Positions 10,511-23,231 are shown, counted from the stretch's first letter. The stretch is DNA of 64,000 nt from Branchiostoma floridae (GCF_000003815.2 NC_049992.1:1955789-2019788); one strand, 5' to 3'. Translations and numbers: made by a program. The notes: a model not told the origin generated them from the sequence alone.

Positions 10511-11352
10511 CTTATTTTACCGCTGTGCTGTGGAACTCCCGTGTTTTGTATCTTTACCTTTGCCAAGAAGGTTATATTTTGGGTAGCGTTTGTGTAGGTG
10601 TGTGTGTGTGTAGAAGACCAGAATAATTGTATTGATATTCGGTATGTGTGTAGGTATTGATGAGACCTGAAAACGATTAGATTTTTGGGCCACCTAGCGG
10701 CCTGGGAAGGTACTACAGCGGAACTTCCTGGTTTGATATCTGGAGTTCTGAACATGCTGCGGCTATGATTTTTTAATGGTGGACGGCTCTTGATGCCAAG
10801 AGTAAGTGGTATAGGTTTGGGCCCCCTAGCGGCTTGTTTTGGAACTGCAGGACAGGTTTAGTGCCAGACTTTGAAAGGGAATAGCTCAAGAAGGGGTTGA
10901 CAGATTGTTATGATTTTTGGTATGTAGATAGCTTTAGTAATGCTTAACATGATTACGTATTAATTATGCAGATTGGTATCTAATTTGCATAATTAATTAG
11001 AAAATCATGTATACACGCTAAGTTCTATTATAGGACCATTGCAACATGTGATATTTGTAACTAAGAAGGAGAAGAATATTGATAGATGTATAATATGCAA
11101 AATAAGGACCTAATTTGCATAATTAATGAGAAAATGCTATAATGTCATTGTGGTAAATGATGGGAACTTCTTATGGGAAGTTATGGACAGGTGAACATCG
11201 TTGAACATTAATTATACAAATGATGTCCTCATTTGCATAAATTATCAGAAAAAGCCTTCTTTCTTAACATAGATATGTACGTCTGTTGTTTGGTGGAGGA
11301 GATGATCAATTAATATAATTTATGCAAATGAGAACCTTATTTGCATAATTAA
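10511..11352. repeat. AT-rich non-coding DNA with repeated ATTTGCAT segments
   Basis: No gene. Between 10940 and 11352 a loosely repeated segment of about 100 bp carries ATTTGCATAATTAA-like motifs at least five times (octamer ATTTGCAT or its complement). A TTGGGCC-CCTAGCGGC motif occurs twice at about 10685 and 10818. It is probably old transposon sequence. Confidence 0.5.
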
Positions 11353-12317
11353 CCCTCAAACCACCGTATGGGGTCAAAACTGACCCCAGGCGTATATCGA
11401 TGTGTGCAAATATGGCATTTCTGGTCGAAAACAAATTTCCTTTCAGGAGTTTGTTTGTATATATGTCCTACAACTTCTTAAACGTTTTTGCCGAGATTGG
11501 CTCATTGTTGATTAAGTTATTCTAGAAAGTTTATGTATGGTCCAGTGGGGTCAAAACTGACCCCAGCATTTTTTTAAACAAATTTTTGCGACCCACACCT
11601 AAACTGCTTATTGTAGGATCACGAAATTTTCAGAGAACGATGTACACGTAAGCCAAAATTATTGTTACAAGTTTTGTGCCATTATCACGTTCAATGACGG
11701 CATTATGACGTCATATAGGTAATCTCGGCCGCCATCTTGGATTTTGGATGATGACGTCATCAAATTAGCATAAATTCTGAATATTGAGTCATGAAATTTA
11801 CGTTGATTTTCATAAGATGGGATAAACAACTGTTATTTGCCGAGAAAACCTTAAAACTTAAATGTTTAATACAAAATTAGGATATTTCGTAATAAATATG
11901 TCTGTCAGAATTCCGTTGCCATGGCAACATGAAAAATGATGAACATACTTTGTTCACTGAAAATGTTTGCTCTCAACATTTTCTAAAAAGTTACCAAGTT
12001 TGGTGGCCCTAGCATAAGCCATTCAGGCGCTATACGGCATTGAAGTTGGTACAGGCATAAAAAACCTCCTTCCCGGTCTGAATAGCATTGGTGCAAAATG
12101 TGGTCCTCATGATCTTTTGCATAAATAATGATAATGAGCTGTAAGTATTCTCACCTTTTCATGTCAGACTGTCCCACATAGATTAGTGAAACTATACATA
12201 TATACAAATCACAAAAATAGTCACACAAAAAAAACTGTATTTGTACAAAACGTTTTGGGGTCAGTTTTGACCCCATACGGTAATCTACGTCACAAAAAAG
12301 CTACGGTGGTTTGAGGG
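11353..12317. mobile_element. piggyBac-type MITE with TTAA target duplication
   Basis: The element starts CCCTCAAACCACCGTA and ends with the exact complement (TACGGTGGTTTGAGGG), with TTAA on both sides (11349-11352 and 12318-12321). CCC/GGG ends with TTAA are the piggyBac signature. A GGGGTCAAAACTGACCCC palindrome lies just inside both ends, and near 11540. It is 965 bp with no transposase frame, so it is non-autonomous. It holds a YY1-like GCCGCCATCTTG and TGACGTCA motifs at about 11730-11760. Confidence 0.85.
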
Positions 12318-12605
12318 TTAATGAAACGCAATTAACACAGCAGTTGTAAAGGCTAGGATCATTTGGTGAAGGTATGGGGTCGTGGAAGTCTAGTTTGTCT
12401 GATGTTATACCCCCGTAAACTGAGTAGTGCAGGCTTGATTTTTTAGCTACTTTGTTTGGAAGTCTATATGATGTTAATGGAGAATTTGGAACTTAATGTA
12501 TTAGAAATTGCAGCACTTGACGAGTTGGGGACATTATCAAATTAAAACACCATCGTTATAGTTATGTTTTCTCCCCACAGAAATACTGCAAATATCATCA
12601 CCATG

Positions 12606-15600
12606 ATGGCTTCGACATCAAGCTTTACAGACAAGGTGAAGCCAAAAGAATGGGACATAATGGGGAAAATGACTCTTTTGACGCTGGAATTACGTTACAA
12701 AAATCTAAAGCAGCTGCCTGATGAATTGTTTGAATTAAAGGACCTGGAGGCCTTAGATTTGTCACGTAACATGAACATGGAACTCTCCAATGGGCTGATC
12801 AAACTCACCAACCTGAAATTATTGAGTCTTGCTGGGTGCAACCTTGCCACAGTTCCTGCTGCTGTGATGAAACTTCCGCAGTTGGAAACACTGATCCTAA
12901 GTAACAACGAGAACATCACCCTGCCGGATGACATGTCCGGTCTCGTGAACCTCACTGCCATACACTTAGATTGGTGTAACCTGGACTCACTACCACCTGT
13001 AGTGCTGAAACTGTCACATCTCCGTTCTCTGGATCTGAGTGGTAATGAGCAGATCTCCCTACCAGATGAGTTGTGTCGACTGGAGAATATAAAGGAGCTG
13101 AGACTATATGCATGTTTCATGGCGACTGTTCCACCGGCAGTCCTGAAACTCACCCAGCTGGAGAAACTGAACCTCAGCGGGAACTGGGGGATCCACCTGC
13201 CGGATGGGCTGTCCAGGCTCACCAACATCCGGGTACTGATACTATTGGGAACAGGCATGGACACCGTTCCTTCGGTAGCATGGAGACTGACACAGTTAGA
13301 ACGGCTGTACCTGAGTTTAAACCCGCTACAGACGTCAACGTTACCCGCGAAAGTTGGACATCTCACTAACATTAAACACTTACATCTGTCCCACTGCCAG
13401 CTGCACACACTCCCACCTGAAGTGGGGAGACTGACACAGTTAGAATGGCTGGACCTGAGCTCTAACCCACTACAGACGTTACCTGCGGAAGTTGGGCAGC
13501 TCACTAAAGTTAAACACTTGGATCTGTCCTACTGCCAGCTGCACACACTCCCACCTGAAGTGGGGAGACTGACACAGTTAGAACGGCTGGACCTACGCAA
13601 TAACCCGATACAGACGTTACCTGTGGAAGTTGGACAGCTCACTAACATCAAACACTTGAAACTGTCCCACTGTCAGCTGCACACACTCCCACCTGAAGTG
13701 GGAAGACTGACACAGTTAGAATGGCTGGACCTGAGCTCTAACCCGCTACAGACGTTACCCGCGGAAGTTGGGCAGCTCACTAACGTTTCATACTTACATG
13801 TCTCTGGAAATCCACTTATAAAACCACCGTCTGAAGTTTGCAGGCAGGGTATTTCCGCTATTAGGCGATATTTTGACGAACTTGAACGCTCAGAAGAAAA
13901 TGTAAGCGCTCGTCTGAAAGTTGTCGTCTTGGGAGAGAAAATGGCTGGAAAAACAAGCCTGGTACAAACGCTGCGCAGGGGCGTGTCCTCTCTCACAGAA
14001 GAAGAGGATCGCACACACTGTGTAGAGGTAACTCAGTGGGCACCTGATTACAACATTACATTTGAAGTTTACGACTTTGGCGGACATGACGTGTACCATC
14101 TCACTCATCAGTTCTTCTTGACACCAGATGCCTTCTACCTTTTATTGGTGAACCTTGAGACATACAGCTGCAGTGAACAGTGTTACACAGAAACCGTGGG
14201 GTTTTGGTTGGACACACTGAATGCCCGCGTGCCGGGGGCGGTGGTGTCATTGGTTGGAAGTAAGGAGGATCGTTGTCAACCTGATGATGTGATTAGAAAA
14301 ACAACGGATATTCAGAAAAGGACTAAAATGCAAACGGAGTCGTGGGAAAGCATCGCAAGATTGACGTCGCAGCAGAGAGGTTCCTCCGGGTCAATAAAAG
14401 GCATATCCCAACAAGATGATTGCCTGTCGAGGCAAGGACTGCGTATTGTTGGAAACGTACTTTGTGTTTCAGCAAAACCCACGTCCTGGATTTGGAGACT
14501 TTTGTCTAGATCTCCATCTTGGGTGAGTCTGAAGAATCATCTCTTGGAAACAGGAAATAACAAAACATTGTTTCCTACCTTAAGAAGGGTCTTGCCAAAG
14601 ACATGGATGTTGTTTCAAAGACTGCTTCAAGTTTCGATGGAAACCTCTGAACACTCTGAGAAAACGCTAAGGAGAACAAAACGGCCTCCACGATACTGGT
14701 TGACATCGACCGAGTGTGAACGTATCGGAAACCTTGCAGAACTTTCGTTAGAGAGACTAGAGCCAGTTCTGTCTTACCTGCAGCAGGTGGGAACCATCCT
14801 CAGGTACACGGACATACCGGAACTCAAGGGGCTTGTCTTCCATGATCCTCCTGCCTTAATCGAGATCTTCAAAGACCTGTTCCATCATGATACCAAAGCA
14901 CTTTTCTCAACACCCAGATTCGCTAACTTGACTTCTTCCCAGCTAAAAACGTTCCAATCAGATATTTCTGACCGCGGACTGATCCAGAAGGAAGTCATGA
15001 CGCGTCTGTTGCCATCTGACATCAACCTTGACATTGTTACAGCGCTGATGCAAAACTTTGGCCTGTGTTTTGAGATACAAGACGAAGCGGACCCTTCCAA
15101 GCACAGTTGTTTATACAGAATCCCCTGGTACTTGCAGAATCAAATGCCAGAGGAGTTGATGAGTGTCTGGCCAGCAAATGTACCAGACGAACAGGAACAG
15201 CTACAGCTGATGTGTGACATCAGAGGATTCTGTCCCCGGGGACTGTTTCAGAGGTTCAGTGTTGGGATCCATCCTCTTGTCAAGGACAGGACAGACTGGA
15301 AAGACGGAGTCATGGCCTACAGACAAGACTATCACGTACTAGTGTGTTCCAAACCTGCTGCAGGCGATACTTACATCACCATGGCAACTAGAGGCAGACC
15401 TGACCAGGCAGGTGAGATGTGGGGCGTGGTCCACCCACTGCTGGAGGTGCTGGTCCAGCTGCTGCGGGAGTGGTCAGGTGTGCTGTACTCCCTCCACGTC
15501 ACCTGTGCGCACTGCATCAAGGCAAGGCTGGACAACCCGCACCAGTACAACCTGAGGGACCGGACTGCAGATGACGGCCGTGACGTCAGGTGCCCCCACC

Positions 15601-15663
15601 CCGAGGTTAAGTATACAGCGTCTACTTCAGCTGACCTTGTGTACAGACCAGGTGGAATCCGAG
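12606..15663 (+). CDS. Gene 2, main exon: LRR-Roc-COR (ROCO) GTPase
   Basis: First coding exon of a five-exon gene (12606-15663, 15860-15931, 16155-16405, 16613-16871, 17298-18535; 1625 codons plus stop). Start: the acceptor CCCCACAG at 12573-12580 and the second of two adjacent ATGs (ATGGCT) match the sibling genes. Residues 1-430 are LRRs, including about four 46-residue double units. Roc follows: P-loop GEKMAGKTS near residue 440, switch motif DFGGHD near 489, and GSKED near 551 in the NKxD position. COR occupies about residues 700-1000 (LSYLQQVGTILRYTDIPELK, FHDPPALIEIFKDLFHHD, FCPRGLFQRFSV). There is no signal peptide or kinase, so it is a cytosolic GTP switch. It resembles MFHAS1/ROCO proteins. 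The exon ends in phase 1 at GAG|GTATGT. Confidence 0.9.
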
Positions 15664-15859
15664 GTATGTAGCATATTTATCTTAAAGCACACTTAATAAA
15701 TAACAGACAGTTGTAAGGCGGCGCTGCTTAAACAGCAACAGGGACGAAACTGTGTATCAACATGTAATCCTTTTTTGTTCTTAAACCAGTAATTGGTCAG
15801 CATATTTCTTGTTCGTTCTTAAGGTTGGAGTTACTCACTGTACATATTTTCTACCACAG

Positions 15860-16871
15860 GATGGAAACAGAATTTTAGAGCACTTCAAGGTTCCTCGACT
15901 GTTAATGCTGATGTTTCAGGGTCGCCAGGAGGTAGGTAGACAAATGAGTGTTTTTGTTGTTACGAAAAAAAACTTTATTACAGTGGTCTATGGATAAGTT
16001 GTAATTATACAAATTTTGATAATAAACAACAGGAGCTTAAGAGAAGGTTTATGTGCGTTCTTCTCACAACCAGTGTTTTAGTAACAATATACAGTAAATT
16101 ATATTACCTTAGTTACTAGTAAATCAGACATCATGGCTGTTTTTCTACTTTCAGGTGATTTCAACAGGTTGAGGTGGCTGCTAACAGAAGTGAAAGTAAA
16201 AGACGACGCATATGATGACCACTACAACAGACTTGCAGCACACGTGACTGAGTTGGGTCTGAGATTCCGGCCTGAGGTACCAGGAGACGGGAACTGCATG
16301 TTTCACGCCGTGTCTGACCAAGTTTTTCTCACCGAGGGAAGAAACATTGATCATCTAACGCTACGTGAACAGGCAGTCGACCATTTGAGAAGGAATCCAC
16401 GCAACGTACGTAAAGAAATAGGACTACAACCAATGTACTAGATAACTATCGATGGTATATAACTTACAGACTACCCAATTCTTCCTTTGTTTGTTGTTCT
16501 CGTTAACAAAGTAAGCTTACAAGTTTGAATAGCACGTCTAAGAAGTTGTTATTATACTGATGGAGGTGATCTTCTCTGTTATGTACACATTTCTCCGTTA
16601 TCATTGTTTCAGGCTCGTGGCGACCATCTTAGCGACTTCATTCCAAACCAAACCTGGGAGGAGTACCTGGACACCATGTCACGTGACGGGACGTGGGGAG
16701 ACCATGTCGTCCTACAGGCCATGGCGGACATGTTGGGTCGTGACGTCATCATCGTGTCCAGTGTAGAAGCGGACAACTACGTCACTGTCCTACATCCCCA
16801 GTCACAGACGTCACCTAGGATTTCGCTGCTTTTGGGTCACTATGCGGAGAACCACTATGCAAGTCTTGACG
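15860..16871 (+). CDS. Gene 2, OTU cysteine protease (deubiquitinase) exons
   Basis: Exon 2 (15860-15931) is a 24-residue Gly/Ser linker. Exons 3 and 4 (16155-16405, 16613-16871) encode an OTU domain at residues about 1044-1213. The Asp/Cys motif PGDGNCMFHAVSDQ places the nucleophilic Cys near residue 1088, the middle has WGDHVVLQAMADMLGRDVIIV, and the His motif is GHYAENHYASL near 1207. All three elements of the OTU triad region are present, so catalysis is plausible; the family cleaves ubiquitin or ubiquitin-like conjugates. Acceptors TTTCAG and donors GTAGGT, GTACGT and GTCAGT are good. The module enters and leaves in phase 1, joining COR upstream to the glycosyltransferase exon downstream. 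A separate OTU gene is possible, but no start codon or promoter is evident. Confidence 0.85.
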
Positions 16872-17297
16872 GTCAGTACCTGATTAAGTGTAGAAATCGT
16901 CCATGCTCATTTTGACGACGAGTCGTAGAAAAATTGACATATATAACAGATATTACAACCGAATTTAACAATTAACTTGGATATTACTTTATTTTAATTC
17001 AAAGCAACAAAGTAATATAGTATTGCGCAATTGCAACTGACAGGCGTGTGCATGAACTGCCTTTCTAATCTGCCTTGTCGGTGGCAAAAATGTAATTTTA
17101 TGCACAATGAGATCAGTAAAAAGCCGTATTAAGTTCGGAAACGCCTGAACTTAGGACATATGACGGTAAGATTTGTTTTTCATCAAATATAATGCCCACC
17201 GTGAAGACCAACGAGCATTTACACGATACCCTAAAATATGTACAATGTTTCTGCATTAAAGTACTTCAATGCGGTTTTGTTTTTATTTTTCATAAAG

Positions 17298-18535
17298 GTT
17301 CTGGTGTACCTATAGTTTTGTTGCTCAACGACGAGTATGGGACATCGAAGGGTGGAATTTCTACCATCAACTGCCAGCTGGGCCAAATCCTGGTCGCAGC
17401 CAAGGCAGTCGTGTATTGTACAGCACTGCGTGTGCCGAAACAAGACCAGGAGGCAGCAGACAGAGACGGCGTCAAACTGATCCAAGCAGTTCAGCTAGAC
17501 AAGGAGTCAGTGCCAACACTAGACTGGCTAACTAAGTACCATAGTGTTCATTACCCAGGCCTTCCTCTGCATGTCACCTGTATCATCGGCCACGCTGACA
17601 TCACAGATACGGCGGCACGAAACATCTGGGAACAACGATATCCACAGGCAGACCTCATGACGTTCAACCACGTCCTACCCGAGGATACAGAGTACTACAA
17701 GGGGGGTCGGAAGGCCATGAAAGCATGGGAGAAAGAGAAGGACATGCTTGATAAATGTGACAATGCAAAAGCAGCTTTCTCAGTTGGCAAGCGGATCTAC
17801 GATCACTTTGACACCATGTACAAGGGGAAGAAGAAACCAAAGAATCACCAGATTTTCCTCCCGAAGCCGTCCAAGATTTTTCTCGACGCCACAGTGAGAC
17901 CTGGAGGAGAACAGAAGGTCGTCCTGTGCATCGGCAGGGTGAGGAAGGTGGAGAAGCTGAAAGGTCATGACCTCGTAGCACAGTCCATGAGGGATGTGGT
18001 GAAGGAGATCAAGAATGTCCGGTTGCGCGTGCGCGGCATCAGCGAGGATGATTGGGAGACGAGCCAGAAGATCCTGGAAGACAACCTGAACAGCCCCGAT
18101 CTGAACCCCACCCTCCTGCCGTACGGAACACAGGAGGACATCAGGGACGACATGATGACAGCCCACCTGGTCCTGATGCCGTCCCGCTCCGAGCCGTTCG
18201 GACTGGTCGGTCTGGAGGCTATCGCGGCGGGCATCCCCGTCCTCATCTCCGACAAGACCGGCCTGTCAGGGATGATCCTCGATCTGATCGAACAGAAGAA
18301 ACTGAGTGCAGAGCACAGGCACGTCATCGTGGAGACCAGCGTGAATGACTTCGATCGAGCCGGAGACGCGAAGAGGTGGGCAGACAGAATCGTGGATATC
18401 CTCAACCACAGCGACTCGGAGTTCGAGAAAGCTGCCCGGTTGAAGCGGGAGCTGGTGGAGTCCAGGTACTGGGAGGAATCCCACCGCACCTTCCTGCAGG
18501 CCTGCGGCATCCCCGCTGGAGCTGCAGATCTGTAG
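17298..18535 (+). CDS. Gene 2, GT-B glycosyltransferase (GT4-like) terminal exon
   Basis: A 412-codon exon after the acceptor CATAAAG, read in phase 1. It has the GT-B fold signature: N-terminal NDEYGTSKGGISTINCQLGQ, then IIGHADITDTAA, a second-domain start VVLCIGRVRKVEKLKGHDL, and the nucleotide-sugar motif SEPFGLVGLEAIAAGIPVL. The last contains the E-x7-E pair of GT4-type retaining enzymes. It ends GIPAGAADL at TAG 18533-18535. Substrate is unknown. The near-identical paralogous exon is 50044-51287 in gene 4. An open frame can be read from 17192, but only the part after 17298 matches the paralog, so I place the exon start there. Confidence 0.85.
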
Positions 18536-19470
18536 AGGTCAAGGGGCAACAGTCGAAGCGGTGATGCAGTAATTGTCCTGGTAAGCTTTCTTATGACTTA
18601 TGCCATTTCATGCATGCAATTTTTGCTGTAGTCACAATGTGTATTGTGCTACTCGATTTGGATACAAGCATCTTTGTCAGCAAGTTGTACCATCCATTTG
18701 GATGATTACAAAACCTATCTGGGACTTGTAGTTGCTTACTCTTTCTGCAGATATGACCAGAGAAACCACACGGCCGACCGGACACAGTAACTGCTCATGG
18801 GGACCCTTAAGCCTGGCTACGGATCTAAACGTGAGTATAAACTGCTCTAAAAATTTCGTTCTTGAAGGTATTACTGTCCGTATATAGACAGATGCCCTGA
18901 ATCAGAAACACTGACCGTAGACGACTTATTCAACACAAAAATAAAATAAAACTGTAGCCATACCTACCGCTGACTGTTTAAATTTCTGACTTCCCTTAAG
19001 GACATCTTCAGAATGAAACTCATTTGCATTTTGTGTGTTATGGCAATTAGAACTTATATAATAGAAGATATCAACCCTGGCTTCTCTAACGTGTATGACA
19101 GTATATGTTTTGCCTAATATCAAAGCTGTTAGTTACTTATCAATCTGCCGCAACTTTTTTTCAATAGAACTTGAACGCTCGTTCAGCTAAGCAGTGACCA
19201 TTCACAATGTCTGCCCATTGTCTTCTCAGGTCATCACTGAAGTGAGATAATTCAAGCGATCTTCACCCGGAGTACAGGCAGCATCAGGAAGGATTTACTG
19301 AGACTACATTGACCAATATGTAAAACTTCCTATGGGAGTAGTTTGCCTAAATAATTACAGCATGTTGTTGCATTTTCTTGGACCATTTCCCAACAGTAAA
19401 GAGTAGAGCTGTGGGAAAATGCGAAATGTCTCATTTTTTGAGATGAAGAACTTTTATTCCTGTGAATAAA
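18536..19470 (+). other. Gene 2 spliced 3' UTR and polyadenylation signal
   Basis: After the stop, a donor at 18581 (GTCCTG|GTAAGC), a small exon 18751-18830 (TTTCTGCAG acceptor, AAAC|GTGAGT donor) and a last exon from 19230 (TTCTCAG|GTCATCACTGAAG) lead to AATAAA at 19465-19470. The same three junctions are conserved after gene 4 (51333, 51565-51641, 51993). None of these exons extends the coding frame past the TAG. Exon junctions well past the stop could expose the mRNA to nonsense-mediated decay. Confidence 0.55.
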
Positions 19471-19542
19471 GCAATAAATCTTCATTCCAGTTATAAGCAG
19501 GATTTATTTACTTCGTAATTCATCATATCACCCCGTACAATA

Positions 19543-21577
19543 GTGTGAATGTGAGTCAGCACCAAGGACAGGTCTGTCTGCCTATGTGTGAATGTGAGTC
19601 AGCACCAAGGACAGGTCTGTCTGCCTATGCGTCAATTTGAGTCAGCACCAAGGACAGGTCTGTCCGCCTATGTGTGAATGTGAGTCAGCACCAAGGACAG
19701 GTCTGTCTGCCCGTGTGTGAATATGAGTCAGCACCAAGGACAGGTCTGTTTGCCTATGTGTGAATGTAAGTCAGCACCAAGGACAGGTCTGTTTGCCTAT
19801 GTGTGAATGTAAGTCAGCACCAAGGACAGGTCTGTCTGCCCGTGTGTGAATATGAGTCAACACCAAGGACAGTTCTGTCCGCCTATGTGTGAATGTGAGT
19901 CAGCACCAAGGACAGGTTTGTCCGCCTATATGTGAATTTGAGTCAGCACCAAGGACAGGTCTGTCTGCCTATGTGTGAATATGAGTCAGCACCAAGGACA
20001 GTTCTGTCCGCCTATGTGTGAATGTGAGTCAGCACCAAGGACAGGTTTGTCCGCCTATCTGTGAATTTGAGTCAGCACCAAGGACAGGTCTGTCTGCCTA
20101 TGTGTGAATGTGAGTCAGCACCAAGGACAGGTCTGTCTGCCTGTGTGTGAATGTGAGTCAGCACCAAGGACAGGTCTGCCTGCCTATGTGTGAATGTGAG
20201 CCAGCACCAAGGACAGGTCTGTCTACCTATGTTTGGATGTGAGTCAACACCAAGGACAGGTCTTTCCGCCTATGTGTGAATGTGAGTCAGCACCAAGGAC
20301 AGGTCTGCCTGCCTATGTGTGAATGTGAGCCAGCACCAAGGACAGGTCTGTCTACCTATGTGTGGATGTGAGTCAACACCAAGGACAGGTCTGTCTGCCT
20401 ATGTGTGAATGTGAGTCAGCACCAAGGAAAGGTCTGTCTGCCTATGTGTGAATGTGAGTCAGCACCAAGGACAGGTCTGTCTGCCCGTGTGTGAATATGA
20501 GTCAGCACCAAGGACAGGTCTGTCTGCCTATGTGTGAATGTAAGTCAGCACCAAGGACAGGTCTGCCTGCCTATGTGTGAATGTGAGTCAGCACCAAGGA
20601 CAGGTCTGCCTGCCTATGTGTGAATGTGAGTCAGCAACAAGGACAGGTATGTCTGCCTATGTGTGAATGTGAGTCAGCACCATGGACAGGTCTGTCTGCC
20701 TATGTGTGAATGTGAGTCAGCACCAAGGACAGGTCTGTCCACCTATGTGTGAACGTGAGTCAGCACCAAGGACAGGTCTGCCCGCCTGTGTGTGAATGTG
20801 AGTCAGGTCTGTCTCCTATGTGTGAATGTGAGTCAGCACCAAGGACAGGTCTGTTTGCCTATGTGTGAATGTGAGTCAGCACCAAGGACAGGTCTGTCCG
20901 CCTATGTGTGAATGTGAGTCAGCACCAAGGACAGGTCTGTCTGCCTATGTGTGAATGTGAGTCAGCACCAAGGACAGGTCTGTCCGCCTATGTGTAAATG
21001 TGAGTCAGCACCAAGGACAGGTCTGTCTGCCTATGTTTGAATGTGACTCAGCACCAAGGACAGGTCTGTCCGCCTATATGTGAATGTGAGTCAGCACCAA
21101 GGACAGGTCTGTCCGCCTATGTGTGAATGTGAGTCAGCACCAAGGACAGGTCTGTTCGCCTATATGTGAATGTGAGTCAGCACCAAGGACAGGTCTGTCT
21201 GCCTATGTGTGAATGTTAGTCAGCACCTAGGACAGGTCTGTCCGCCTATGTGTGAATGTGAGTCAGCACCAAGGACAGGTCTGTCCGCCTATGTGTGAAT
21301 GTGAGTCAGCACCAAGGACAGGTCTGTCCGCCTATGTGTGAATGTTAGTCAGCACCTAGGACAGGTCTGTCCGCCTATGTGTGAATATGAGTCAGCACCA
21401 AGGACAGGTCTGTCCGCCTATGTGTGAATGTGAGTCAGCACCAAGGACAGGTCTGTCCGCCTATGTGTGAATGTGAGTCAGCACCAAGGACAGGTCTGTC
21501 CGCCTATGTGTGAATGTGAGTCAGCACCAAGGACAGGTCTGTCCGCCTATGTGTGAATGTCAGTCAGCACCAAGGAC
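19543..21577 (+). repeat. 43-bp minisatellite, about 47 copies
   Basis: The unit contains GTGTGAATGTGAGTCAGCAC followed by CAAGGACAGGTCTGTCTGCC and TAT. Copies differ by single bases, and one copy near 20800 is shortened. Almost every unit holds TGAGTCAGCA, an AP-1 core plus Maf half-site. A 7.6-copy array of the same unit follows gene 4 at 52311-52637. Confidence 0.95.
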
Positions 21578-21722
21578 CAAGTGCTCCTGTTTGTAGAAAA
21601 CGTATTAACGCAGATTACTAAGGTATACGTATTCTAAACAACTCATAAAGAAATAAGACAGTTTTTTCATACATTTCTGTTCCGATCATTTTTGTTCATG
21701 TTATATTTGCTTGATGATATTA

Positions 21723-21822
21723 NNNNNNNNNNNNNNNNNNNNNNNNNNNNNNNNNNNNNNNNNNNNNNNNNNNNNNNNNNNNNNNNNNNNNNNNNNNNNN
21801 NNNNNNNNNNNNNNNNNNNNNN
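21723..21822. other. Assembly gap of 100 N
   Basis: Exactly 100 undetermined bases, the conventional length for a gap of unknown size. The minisatellite ends about 145 bp upstream and may be the cause. Confidence 0.99.
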
Positions 21823-23231
21823 TATGATTATCTCATACACTCTTGTTTTGAACTTCTGTACTGGATGGTTCTTATACTTATTTAGTTAAATAAAATTTAA
21901 AAAAAAGAAATAAGACAGCTGTCGTGCGCAATGAGTTTTGATGTTGGCTGCCATCGGATATGTCAATAGCTAATAGACCCAGAAAAACAATCGTATTAGG
22001 CTCTACATTAAAGTATTCACAAACACGTCATTTTGTATAAGACGTATTTCATGATAACTTAACGAAGCTAGGATTTATCTATAATAACAAGGCAGCGAAG
22101 CGCGAGGAGCTCGTACCTGGGTAATTTACACTACCCAATCTACTTGGGTTTCATACTCTTACTTTACTTCCTATGACGTAGTGTTTTGGTGGCCACCATG
22201 GAGTGTTTATACAATAACATTCCATGTTATAGAGCTTCCTGTGTTTACAACTGAACAGCGTGACGAACCCTGTGAATATTCCGTTTGGTATCAACAACTT
22301 TTAGGCCAATACAGCAACGCCTTGGTCACATAGACTTTTCTCGCTGGGAAAACAAACATACCTGACCCTGCTACTGAGGTAACATTTGCACGTCATTGGC
22401 AGGTGATTGACAGGTTTGCAAACAACAGGTAGCCGTTCCATGACAACCAAGACACAGCCACGCACCGTCACACCTGTGGCATAGTTGCGGCCTGAACCCA
22501 GGCAGTTCAAGTCTCTGGATCCCAGGTTGCAACTATGGATCTGATCGGTAGAAACGCCGTTTCGTGTAATAGGTGACACCAAAATCATCATTAAAGTTGT
22601 CATAAAATCCATTCTGTTTAGTGGCGATGGTGTGGCATACATGTAACTGGCAGAACGTTGGAATCAAGTGGTCCTGGGCTCGACACTCGCCATGCCAACG
22701 AAAATGTGCCCTTCGGAAAGACGAATTGCCCTTACAGTGGAGTGACGCCCATGGAGCCTCTCGGCTAATCTTTAACATGACATTGTGTTCCTAAAACACA
22801 CACAGACTGTCACAGTGCGCCGATGTGCCCTCATGTATTTGCCACCAAGAGCCGTGGATCCTTTCTGTCAGACAAGGATAGCCCTTGTAACAGCCTGCCG
22901 CTAATGAGGAAGCCTTGGTCTCACGTATACAAAACACGTTTCACCTGTAGATAATTGCATTGCGACTTAATTAAATTCTAGACTTTACGTATACGTTTAC
23001 GGTCACAAAAGACCAGGCGCTTCTTAATACGCGTGTCTGGTACAAAAGCTCCTAAACCCGACGCCCCGTACGTGACTTATTGCAGGCCAATAGACCGGAC
23101 AGGCTGCACTGCTCTCCCTGAATGCAGTGGCAAGTTGATTTATACGTTTATACGCAACAGGTAGAATCTCCATGACAACCGGATCAACAACAGGTACATA
23201 TTTGCGTAAGGGGGAGTAACACACCAAGGGG

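Noticed and set aside
10399..10755. Antisense open frame with Thr-His repeats
   Set aside because: Translation of the GT microsatellite.
12603..12605. First of two adjacent ATGs as the gene 2 start
   Set aside because: Paralogs start at the ATGGCT that aligns with 12606; the difference is one Met and cannot be decided from sequence alone.
19543..21577. Possible CRISPR array
   Set aside because: The 43-bp units abut directly with no unique spacers, in an intron-rich animal genome; it is a minisatellite.
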